Part shown: positions 1 to 5,006 of the stretch, piece after piece
Layout: every line of letters starts with the position of its first letter
How positions within the stretch are numbered: the stretch's first letter is position 1
Source: Opitutaceae bacterium
GTDB lineage: Bacteria > Verrucomicrobiota > Verrucomicrobiia > Opitutales > Opitutaceae
Direction: 5' to 3'
Length of the DNA: 5,006 nt
NCBI GenBank assembly: GCA_003168315.1
Contig: PMSP01000140.1
Span: 2,953-7,958 of the forward strand
The notes under the pieces: generated by a model
What the model saw: the letters and a program-made list of their open reading frames with translations, nothing else
Database searches by the model: none
Told to the model about the DNA's origin: nothing
Program-made: the position numbers and the translations under genes

Positions 1-1
1 G

Positions 2-499
2 GTCACGGCACGCTCGCTCGCGAGGCTCCGGAACTTCCACGCGGGCAACCTGGACAGCCTGGTCGCGGGGACGATCCTGCCGGAGGCGCTCGAGCCCAAT
101 TCCGGCATCTTCGACCGCTACGTCCAGTCGCTGCCCCCCGACCGCAGGGCCAGGGCCGAGGGGCTTCGGATCCGGGTGGCCGGCCGCCACATCCTGCACC
201 GGGCGCGCCACGTGGGCGCCGAGAAGGTGCCCGCGGCCCACGACCTGACGCACACCCTTTTCCTCGTCCCCGGGACCGGCCCGCATCCCGGGCTTCCCGG
301 CAACTACCTGTACGGATCCGTACTGCAGGCGAGCGCCGACCCGGGCTCGTGGGCCGTCCAGATCCATGACAACGACGACGGGGCGGCGGTCTTTGCCGCG
401 GGCGGCATGCCGTCCGCCCTGGCGAAGCTCCAGGAGGTGCTCGAGAGCGCCCCGTTCAACATGAACGAGCTCGAGGGGTTGGGATTCAGGATCGTCTGA
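2..499 (+). CDS. Unrecognised protein, C-terminal part (5' end outside window)
   Basis: An open frame runs from the first bases of the window to TGA at 497-499, giving 165 residues without a stop. The true start lies upstream; a GTG at 176 would cut the protein in the middle of continuous coding sequence and is not needed. I do not recognise the family. The visible part is soluble, with no membrane segment or signal peptide. It has an Arg-rich middle (around PPDRRARAEGLRIRV) and a C-terminal block containing GNYLYGSVLQ, WAVQIHDNDDGAAVF and an Ala/Leu/Glu-rich helix-like stretch before the end ELEGLGFRIV. Strong G/C third-position bias supports real coding. It converges on the minus-strand small membrane protein, with 12 bases between stop codons. 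Function is unknown. Confidence 0.75.
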   Translation, partial: VTARSLARLRNFHAGNLDSLVAGTILPEALEPNSGIFDRYVQSLPPDRRARAEGLRIRVAGRHILHRARHVGAEKVPAAHDLTHTLFLVPGTGPHPGLPGNYLYGSVLQASADPGSWAVQIHDNDDGAAVFAAGGMPSALAKLQEVLESAPFNMNELEGLGFRIV

Positions 500-525
500 T
501 CCCGGCCGGCCCTACTTGGCCGGGA
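500..525. terminator. Hairpin at the convergent junction, possible bidirectional terminator
   Basis: An 8-bp perfect inverted repeat, TCCCGGCC at 500-507 with GGCCGGGA at 518-525, encloses a 10-base loop. It begins one base after the stop of the plus-strand gene and covers the stop codon (512-514) of the minus-strand small protein, so it could end transcription from both sides. No T-tract follows on either strand, so it is not a canonical intrinsic terminator. In GC-rich DNA such a stem can also arise by chance. Confidence 0.35.
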
Positions 526-694
526 CGGCGGGGGCGGCCTCAGGCGCCGGTGCCACCGCGGGTGCCTGCACGGGCGCCTTGCCGGCCGTGAAGAGCGGCA
601 TCGAATTCCTGATGCTCCGGTAGAGGCCCCACCCGAGGGGCAGCGCGACAACGAGGAAGGCCAGGAAGACGGAGAGGGGAGAGGTCTTTTTCAT
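512..694 (-). CDS. Small single-span membrane protein, likely MFS transporter small subunit
   Basis: This 60-residue protein has one hydrophobic segment at about residues 6-25 and the stretch LPLGWGLYRSIRNSMPLF (18-35). That stretch resembles the short proteins annotated as 'MFS transporter small subunit', which accompany OFA-type carriers. A Pro/Ala-rich tail (about 40-60) of low complexity follows. I chose the ATG at 694 (MKKTSPL) over an upstream ATG at 724, because the longer form lies inside the transporter gene and adds an uncharacteristic N-terminus. The ATG is one base after the transporter's TGA (TGA-C-ATG). No Shine-Dalgarno sequence is visible, so translation is probably coupled by termination-reinitiation. 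A role in stability or assembly of the carrier is inferred from context. The family match is from memory of the motif. Confidence 0.8.
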   Translation of the reverse strand: MKKTSPLSVFLAFLVVALPLGWGLYRSIRNSMPLFTAGKAPVQAPAVAPAPEAAPAVPAK

Positions 695-695
695 G

Positions 696-2060
696 TCAGG
701 TGGCTGCGGATGGTTTGCTCTCATTCAGGTTGTGCTTCGCGTCCACCTGGCGAACGAAAAGGTTGCAGACGAGCCCGAGGAGGAGGATGCCCGCCATGAT
801 ATAGAGCGTGACGTTGTAGGACTCGCTCCTCGGGACGCCCTTCGCCTTCTCATAGGTCGAGAGATAGGTGACGAGCTGCGGGCCAAGGACCGCCGCCACC
901 GACCAGGAGGTGATGACCCTGCCGTGGATGGCGCCCACCTGGACCGTCCCGAAGAGGTCCCGGAGGTAGGCCGGGATGGTCGCGAAGCCCCCGCCGTACA
1001 TGGAGATGATGACGCAGGTCAGGGCCACGAAGAGGCCGACGCTCCCGATCCTCTGGCTGAACGGGATCAGGCAGTAGAGGACGCACCCGAGGAGGAAGAA
1101 GACGACATAGATCGCCTTCCTGCCGGTGAAGTCCGAGGCGGACGACCAGAGGAAGCGGCCGACCATATTGAAGATGCTGAGAAGCCCGACGAATCCCCCG
1201 GCGACTACCGGGGACACCCCGAACATGTCCTGGCACATCGGCGAGGCCTGGGCCAGGATGCCGATCCCTGCGGTCACGTTGCAGCAGAGGACGAGCCAGA
1301 GGAGGTAGAACTGGGGCGTCTTCATCGCCTCGTCGGCGGCCACCTCGTGCATCGTGATGAGCTTGCCCGACTGGGCCGACGGCACGTAGCCCTCGGGCTT
1401 CCAGTCGGCGGGCGGGACCCGCACGATCCATGCGGCAAAGTTCATCATCACGAAATAGCAGCCCGCCATGACGAGGAAGGTTTGCTCGACGCCCACCGAC
1501 GCGGGGGTCTTGAAGCGGTTCATGAGCTCCACGGCGAGGGGCGAGCCGACCAGGGCCCCGCTCCCGAATCCCATGATCGCCATGCCGGTCGCCATCCCGG
1601 GCCGGTCCGGAAACCACTTCACGAGGGTCGAGACCGGCGCGATGTAGCCCAGCCCGAGGCCGATGCCGCCGATCACCCCATATCCCAGGGCCACGACCGC
1701 CAGGTTGTGGAGGTGGACGCCGAGGCTCGCGACGGCGAGGCCGCCGCAGAAGCAGCAGGCGCTCGCGAACATGGTCCTCCTGGGGCCCACCCGCTCGACC
1801 CACTTGCCGAGGAAGGCCGCGGATAGGCCGAGTAGGACGATTCCCAGGGAATAGGTTGAGAGGACAATCGAGGGGATGGTCCAGTCCTGTCCGGCGACCG
1901 GCTTCGTTATCCCGATGGCGCGCGAGAGGGGGATGTTGAAGACGCTGAAGCTGTAGACCTGGCCGATGCACATCTGGACGGCGATCGCCGCCGGCGGGAC
2001 CATCCATCGGTTGAATCCCGCGTGCGCGACAGTCCGCTCCCGGGCAAGGTAGGAAGGCAT
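696..2060 (-). CDS. OFA-family (oxalate/formate antiporter-like) MFS transporter
   Basis: The 454-residue inner-membrane carrier has about 12 hydrophobic segments, near residues 20-42, 65-85, 98-115, 119-142, 154-177, 193-213, 250-272, 285-307, 317-333, 340-362, 376-399 and 416-436. OFA hallmarks are FNRWMVPPAAIAVQMCIGQVYSFSVF-like TM1 (16-41), the motif-A-type loop GKWVERVGPRRTM (85-97), VRVPPADWKPEGY before the central loop (213-225), a second GRFLWSSASDFTGRK motif (301-315) and GAIHGRVITSWSVAAVLGP (376-394). OFA carriers move small carboxylates, but the substrate here is unknown. No oxalate-degrading gene is in the window, and Trp386 appears to replace the TM11 lysine of OxlT. I chose the ATG at 2060 because its N-terminus has the family's usual length; an upstream TTG at 2102 is possible. 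TM3 (ACCFCGG) and TM7 (LCCN) carry clustered cysteines. The gene is the first of a pair with the small membrane protein. Confidence 0.93.
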   Translation of the reverse strand: MPSYLARERTVAHAGFNRWMVPPAAIAVQMCIGQVYSFSVFNIPLSRAIGITKPVAGQDWTIPSIVLSTYSLGIVLLGLSAAFLGKWVERVGPRRTMFASACCFCGGLAVASLGVHLHNLAVVALGYGVIGGIGLGLGYIAPVSTLVKWFPDRPGMATGMAIMGFGSGALVGSPLAVELMNRFKTPASVGVEQTFLVMAGCYFVMMNFAAWIVRVPPADWKPEGYVPSAQSGKLITMHEVAADEAMKTPQFYLLWLVLCCNVTAGIGILAQASPMCQDMFGVSPVVAGGFVGLLSIFNMVGRFLWSSASDFTGRKAIYVVFFLLGCVLYCLIPFSQRIGSVGLFVALTCVIISMYGGGFATIPAYLRDLFGTVQVGAIHGRVITSWSVAAVLGPQLVTYLSTYEKAKGVPRSESYNVTLYIMAGILLLGLVCNLFVRQVDAKHNLNESKPSAAT

Positions 2061-2203
2061 ATGTGGGGTGGGGTTGAAGCCTGGGCCTGACCTGACGCCC
2101 AAAGGAAACCAACGGGGCCGGCCTTAATCCAGCCGAATGACTGCTCCGGGCGCGAATGTCACAATCGGCCGTCGGCCGCCCCCGCCCGCGGGCCGTCCCT
2201 CCC

Positions 2204-2249
2204 AAAAAAAGCGCGGGCCGCGGCGGCTTTCGACCGCCCGGGCCCGCGC
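2204..2249 (-). terminator. Rho-independent terminator of the repeat-protein gene
   Basis: Read on the minus strand, a 9-bp perfect stem (GCGCGGGCC with GGCCCGCGC; plus-strand arms 2211-2219 and 2241-2249) is followed at once by seven T (A7 at 2204-2210 on the plus strand). A second inner stem of 5 bp (2222-2226 with 2234-2238) surrounds a CTTTCGA loop after a 2x2 mismatch. The element starts about 20 bases past the stop codon of the secreted repeat protein. It separates that gene from the transporter downstream, which should therefore have its own promoter in 2061-2203. Confidence 0.9.
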
Positions 2250-2268
2250 GTGAAGCCGGATTTTTGGT

Positions 2269-2886
2269 TCAGGGCGTCGGCGCGGCAACCGCGGCCGAAT
2301 CCTGCGTGAAAGTGGCGTTGCGGGTCACGGTCTTCCCGTCGGGAAGCGTGGTCGTCACGGTCCGCGTGCCGCTTCCGTTCGCCACCGAGGTGTCGACGGT
2401 CCGGTCGATCGTCTTGCCGGACGCGGGCGTGATCACCTCGTTCTTGTTCCACGACCCGGGGGCGACCCTGGTGTCGGTCGCGGTGAAGGTGGACTGTTTT
2501 CCATTTGCCGTCGTGATCGTGCCCTTCTCCGAGATCGAGCCGGGGGCCGTGCGGACGGCCGTGGCCTGCCAGGAACTCGTCGCCCCGTTCGGGCGCGTGG
2601 CCGAGCCGGTGATGGTCGCCGTCTGGCTCGCCTTGTTCCAGGTCGCCTGGGACTTCCAGGTCCCGGTGCCTCCCGCCGCGTTCGTCCAGGAACCCTGGCG
2701 GTTGACGGTGCCCTGGGAGCGGGTCGTCGTGGAAGAGGCTGTGCCCGAGCCGCCGGTGCTGGTCGTGTAGGTTCCGGTGCGGGTGGTTTCCTTCGCATCG
2801 GCCGCGCGGGCGGCGCTGGCGAAGGCGAGAATGACGACCGCGAGGGCGGCCGCGGCGATGGACTTGAACAGGGGTTCGTTTTTCAT
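2269..2886 (-). CDS. Exported Thr/Ser/Gly-rich tandem-repeat protein of unknown function
   Basis: The 205-residue protein has a clear Sec signal peptide: KNEPLFK, a hydrophobic core of Ala/Val/Leu/Ile (about 9-24) and a probable cleavage after ARA at residue 28. The mature part is about one-third Thr and Ser, with no cysteine, and falls into about six imperfect 27-29-residue units (39-65, 66-94, 95-122, 123-150, 151-177, 178-200). Each has a Thr at position 3 and a Gly at position 7, for example TITTANGKQ, VITPASGKT and TTTLPDGKT. Alternating Thr/hydrophobic residues and Gly turns suggest repeated beta-hairpins, such as a periplasmic or surface beta-structure; this is inference. I chose the ATG at 2886 because it puts the signal peptide at the N-terminus; a GTG at 2931 would add 15 residues before it. 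The gene is monocistronic, with its own terminator. I do not recognise a named family. Confidence 0.88.
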   Translation of the reverse strand: MKNEPLFKSIAAAALAVVILAFASAARAADAKETTRTGTYTTSTGGSGTASSTTTRSQGTVNRQGSWTNAAGGTGTWKSQATWNKASQTATITGSATRPNGATSSWQATAVRTAPGSISEKGTITTANGKQSTFTATDTRVAPGSWNKNEVITPASGKTIDRTVDTSVANGSGTRTVTTTLPDGKTVTRNATFTQDSAAVAAPTP

Positions 2887-3021
2887 GGGATTGGTTTTGC
2901 GTGTCTGCGGGATGAGACGCCCCGTCCCCACCCGCAGGTTGCAGCGGCGCCCCTAATAATCCCGCGGAAATCTGGCGTGGGCCCGTAACCCAGGGGCCGT
3001 GGCGGGCGTCCGCCCCCCGGG
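2887..3021 (-). other. Intergenic region, probable promoter area of the repeat-protein gene
   Basis: This 135-base gap holds weak signals only. A GC hairpin (GGCGG at 3001-3005 with CCGCC at 3010-3014) lies 7 bases past the lipoprotein stop without a T-tract, so it is at best a poor terminator. The only AT-rich patch, 2954-2961, reads GATTATTA on the minus strand and could serve as a -10 element for the downstream gene, but I see no convincing -35 at the right spacing. Confidence 0.3.
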
Positions 3022-3483
3022 TTAGTTCGCGGGGAATGTGGCCAGCTCCTGGATCAGCCACTCGCCGGAGGGGCTGCGCGTCCACCCGATCTCGAGCCTC
3101 CCCGAGGTCTCGAACAGCGCGCCGTCGGGCGCGCGCACCCTCTGGTGATAGGTCCCGAGCTGCTCGGAGGTGTCGCCGTCAATGAGCGTGCTTGTCGCCG
3201 TGTCGGTGTTCTCGAGGACCTTGTAGCCCGCGTACCCGCCGAGGAACTCCCTTATGGCGTCGCGGCCGGTCACCGGGGGCCGCTTGGGGTTCACCATCTG
3301 GCCGTCGGGGGCGTACATGGCGGCGATCCCCGGGATGTCCATGGCCCGAAGGAGGGTGGCATACTGCTGCAGGCGCGCCTGCACGACGGCCTTGTCAAAC
3401 TCCATCCTCTTGGCCTTCGGGTTCTCGCATGCGGCCAGGAACGCTGCGCAGGCGATGAACAGGAGCGTCCGCTTCACGCGCAT
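3022..3483 (-). CDS. Lipoprotein with SnoaL/DUF4440-like (NTF2 fold) domain
   Basis: The 153-residue protein begins with a lipoprotein signal: MRVKR, a hydrophobic stretch and the lipobox LAAC, giving acylated Cys19. The next residue is Glu, not Asp, so outer-membrane sorting would be expected by the E. coli rule. Residues about 30-152 look like the NTF2-like fold of the SnoaL/DUF4440 group: an N-terminal helix (KAVVQARLQQYATLLRAMD), then IAAMYAPDGQMV, a GRDAIREFL helix, and later strands ending GEWLIQELATF. Such domains often bind small molecules or serve as accessory folds; no catalytic residue can be assigned. I chose the ATG at 3483 because it places the signal at the N-terminus; a TTG at 3501 would overlap the upstream gene. 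It follows the aldo/keto reductase by 7 bases and is probably cotranscribed. Substrate and role are unknown. Confidence 0.85.
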   Translation of the reverse strand: MRVKRTLLFIACAAFLAACENPKAKRMEFDKAVVQARLQQYATLLRAMDIPGIAAMYAPDGQMVNPKRPPVTGRDAIREFLGGYAGYKVLENTDTATSTLIDGDTSEQLGTYHQRVRAPDGALFETSGRLEIGWTRSPSGEWLIQELATFPAN

Positions 3484-3490
3484 CGCCGGG

Positions 3491-4480
3491 TCAGTCCGCA
3501 AGCGGGCCGGAGAGGGCGTCCACGTCCCGCATGACCTGCGGCGACAGCTTTTCCAGGACGCCCAAGGCGCCGAGGTTCTCCTGCAGCTGCTCGACCCGCG
3601 ACGCGCCGAGGATGACGGTGCTGATGTTCGGATTCCTCAGGCACCAGGCGACGGCGAGGCAGGGGAGGCTGGAGCCGATCCCCTTCGCGATCGCGGCCAG
3701 CTTGGGCACCGCGGCCAGCCTCCTCTCGATCCCGGGCTTCTTCAGGATCGCGTCGCGCAGCCATTCCATCCCCGGTGTGTCCAGGCGGGCCCCCTTGGGG
3801 ACGCCCTTGTTGTACTTCCCGGTCAGGAGCCCGGAGGCCAGGGGGGACCAGATCGTGGTGCCGAGCCCGGGGCTTCGATAGAGGGGCGCGTACTCCTTCT
3901 CCACGCGCGAGCGGTGGAAGAGGTTGTACTCGGGCTGCTCCACCACCGGGTGGTGCAGGAGAAGGCGGTCGCACACCGCGTGGGCCGCCTCGATCTGGGC
4001 GGCGCTCCATTCGCTGGTGCCCCAGTAGAGGACCTTCCCCTGGGTGATGAGGTCGTGCATCGCGCGGCAGCTCTCCTCGATCTGCACCGCGGGGTCGGGG
4101 CGGTGGCAGTAGTAGAGGTCGAGGTAGTCGACCTGCAGGCGCCGGAGCGCGTCGTGGCAGGCCTCGGCCATGTGCTTCCTGGAAAGGCCCTCCTCATTGG
4201 GCCTGTCCCCGTCCGCCCCGAAGAACACCTTGCTTGAGACCAGGTAGCTGCTCCGGCGCCACCCGGATTTCTTCAGTATGGCGCCCATGACGACCTCGGC
4301 CTGCCCGTCGGCGTAGGACTCGGCGTTGTCGAAGAAATTGATGCCCGCGTCATAGGCCGTGTGGAGGAGCTTCCGGGCTACCGGGTCCCCGACCTGCTTT
4401 CCGAAGGTGACCCAGGCCCCGAAGGAGAGGGCACTCACCTTGAGGCCTGATTTTCCGAGATTGCGGTACTGCATGTTCAT
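3491..4480 (-). CDS. Aldo/keto reductase, Kv-beta-like (AKR6-type)
   Basis: The 329-residue cytosolic NADPH-dependent oxidoreductase with a predicted TIM barrel has the usual family length. The catalytic tetrad is visible: Asp51 and Tyr56 (FFDNAESYADG), Lys84 (VSSKVFFG) and His126 (YYCHRPDP). Cofactor-binding motifs are WSPLASGLLTGKY (211-223) and ILGASRVEQLQENLGA (290-305); QPEYN at 182-186 probably stacks on nicotinamide. WVTFGKQV (23-30), GWRRSS (73-78), GLSRKH (98-103) and AWCLRNPN (278-285) closely resemble animal voltage-gated potassium channel beta subunits, which carry Asn where this protein has His. It should reduce aldehydes to alcohols; the substrate is unknown. I chose the ATG at 4480 (MNMQYRNLGKSG); the ATG at 4474 is almost equally good. 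Longer upstream extension would run into the divergent aldolase gene and is noncoding. It is first in a likely operon with the lipoprotein. Confidence 0.95.
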   Translation of the reverse strand: MNMQYRNLGKSGLKVSALSFGAWVTFGKQVGDPVARKLLHTAYDAGINFFDNAESYADGQAEVVMGAILKKSGWRRSSYLVSSKVFFGADGDRPNEEGLSRKHMAEACHDALRRLQVDYLDLYYCHRPDPAVQIEESCRAMHDLITQGKVLYWGTSEWSAAQIEAAHAVCDRLLLHHPVVEQPEYNLFHRSRVEKEYAPLYRSPGLGTTIWSPLASGLLTGKYNKGVPKGARLDTPGMEWLRDAILKKPGIERRLAAVPKLAAIAKGIGSSLPCLAVAWCLRNPNISTVILGASRVEQLQENLGALGVLEKLSPQVMRDVDALSGPLAD

Positions 4481-4546
4481 GGGAAGTGGGGGTTTGGCAG
4501 TGGCGAACCATGGAGCGGGTTGGGGCGGTCCGCAAGGGTGGGGCGC

Positions 4547-4576
4547 TTGACTACGGGCCCCGGGGCGGGTGAGGAT
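4547..4576 (+). promoter_or_regulatory. Candidate sigma70-like promoter for the aldolase gene
   Basis: TTGACT at 4547-4552 matches five of six bases of the -35 consensus. An 18-base GC-rich spacer leads to GAGGAT (4571-4576), which matches only three of six -10 positions. It lies in the 126-base divergent gap, about 30 bases before the TTG start. The weak -10 makes this tentative; a regulator-dependent promoter would look similar. Confidence 0.25.
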
Positions 4577-4606
4577 GCAGGCGCACGTCACCACGCGTTC
4601 CCTCCC

Positions 4607-5006
4607 TTGAAAAACCTCTGGAACATAGCGGAAGCAGCGGAATTCCCGAGCGACCTCGGCGCGCGGGTCTATTCGTCGCGCCTCCTGGGACGGGACCCGT
4701 CGCTGGTCCTCCACGGCGGGGGCAATACTTCGGTCAAGGTCATGGAGAAGAACGTCTTCCACGAGCCAATCTCCGTCCTCTACGTGAAGGGGACCGGGGG
4801 CGACCTGGCGACCATCGACGCCTCCGGCTTTTCGCCGTGCCGGATGGACCATCTCCTCAAGCTGACGGAGCTTGAGTCGCTGTCGGACCTCCGGATGGCC
4901 GCCGAGCTCAGGGCGAGCATGACGAACCAAGCCGCTCCCGCCCCATCCGTGGAGGCGATGCTCCACGCCATCATCCCGGCCAAGTACGTCGACCACACCC
5001 ACGCCG
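4607..5006 (+). CDS. Class II aldolase, probably bifunctional aldolase/short-chain dehydrogenase, N-terminal part
   Basis: The frame opens at TTG 4607 and runs off the window end after 133 codons, with no stop. The opening KNLWNIAEAAEFPSD and RVYSSRLLGRDPSLVLHGGGNTSVK match the N-terminus of class II aldolase/adducin proteins of the bifunctional aldolase/short-chain dehydrogenase type (related to YuxG and rhamnulose-1-phosphate aldolase/lactaldehyde dehydrogenase). Visible active-site parts are the GGGNTSVK phosphate-binding loop (37-44), KGTG (61-64), the PSVE segment with likely catalytic Glu116, and the start of the zinc site, His130 and His132 (VDHTHA). Known relatives cleave sugar 1-phosphates such as rhamnulose 1-phosphate to DHAP plus an aldehyde; the substrate here is uncertain, and the dehydrogenase half would lie outside the window. 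TTG is chosen because homologues begin at this point and no in-frame ATG is near; TTG 4547 is an alternative. It is transcribed divergently from the aldo/keto reductase. Confidence 0.85.
   Translation, partial: MKNLWNIAEAAEFPSDLGARVYSSRLLGRDPSLVLHGGGNTSVKVMEKNVFHEPISVLYVKGTGGDLATIDASGFSPCRMDHLLKLTELESLSDLRMAAELRASMTNQAAPAPSVEAMLHAIIPAKYVDHTHA

Noticed and set aside
693..1826. Long plus-strand open frame (377 codons) antisense to the transporter
   Set aside because: It is a mirror of the transporter in GC-rich DNA: the translation is dominated by Asp/Glu/His/Arg with no domain, while the opposite strand gives a complete 12-helix carrier.
2061..2203. Possible promoter for the transporter (TTGTGA on the minus strand near 2162-2167)
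   Set aside because: No acceptable -10 lies at 16-18 bases from it, and the remaining sequence gives no better match. A promoter is expected here, but I cannot point to it.
850..2205. Minus-strand open frame of 451 codons overlapping the transporter in another frame
   Set aside because: Its translation is Arg/Pro/Gly-rich with no recognisable fold and is explained as an off-frame reading of the transporter.
2156..2770. Plus-strand frame rich in Val/Pro opposite the repeat protein
   Set aside because: It runs across the terminator hairpin and lacks any domain. The minus-strand reading has a signal peptide, repeats and a terminator in the right place.
3254..4237. Plus-strand frame of 327 codons opposite the reductase and lipoprotein
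   Set aside because: It crosses two well-supported minus-strand genes and has no family features.
4553..4570. GGGCCCCGGGG palindrome in the divergent gap as an operator
   Set aside because: Short all-GC palindromes are frequent in DNA of this composition, and there is no second copy.
4481..5002. N-terminal extension of the aldo/keto reductase by about 170 residues
   Set aside because: The frame stays open upstream but reads antisense through the aldolase gene. Homologues start at MQYRNLGKSG.

Overview
The window is GC-rich bacterial chromosome, and its codons end mostly in G or C. Six genes fill almost all of it, with no RNA gene, mobile element, CRISPR array or phage gene visible. Protein style (an OFA-type MFS carrier with a small partner, a class II aldolase with an HGGGNTSVK motif, a Kv-beta-like aldo/keto reductase) and the lack of Shine-Dalgarno sites at every start fit a free-living heterotroph such as a Verrucomicrobiota member (Opitutaceae-like). 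This assignment is an inference from remembered family flavour, not a demonstrated one.

Layout. Bases 2-499 (+) hold the C-terminal part of an unrecognised protein. It converges on a minus-strand pair transcribed from about 2060 down to 512: an OFA-family MFS transporter (696-2060) followed after one base by a 60-residue single-membrane-span protein (512-694) that resembles the MFS transporter small subunit family. A GC-rich hairpin lies across the convergent junction at 500-525. Upstream of the transporter, a well-formed intrinsic terminator (2204-2249, minus) ends a separate minus-strand gene (2269-2886) for an exported Thr/Ser/Gly-rich protein built of about six 28-residue repeats. Further upstream on the minus strand, an aldo/keto reductase (3491-4480) and a small NTF2/SnoaL-like lipoprotein (3022-3483) are 7 bases apart and probably form an operon. 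The last gene (4607 to the window end, +) diverges from the reductase. It is the N-terminal part of a class II aldolase, probably of the bifunctional aldolase/short-chain dehydrogenase type, starting at TTG.

How the genes may work together. The reductase and the divergent aldolase could both belong to sugar or sugar-acid catabolism, where class II aldolases release small aldehydes that a reductase could handle; this rests on adjacency only. The transporter and its small protein look like a two-component carrier for a small carboxylate of unknown identity. The secreted repeat protein and the lipoprotein have no assigned role. The window looks like ordinary metabolic chromosome. Its least-explained items are the tandem-repeat secreted protein, the coupled small membrane protein, and the recurring C-rich, SD-less translation starts.
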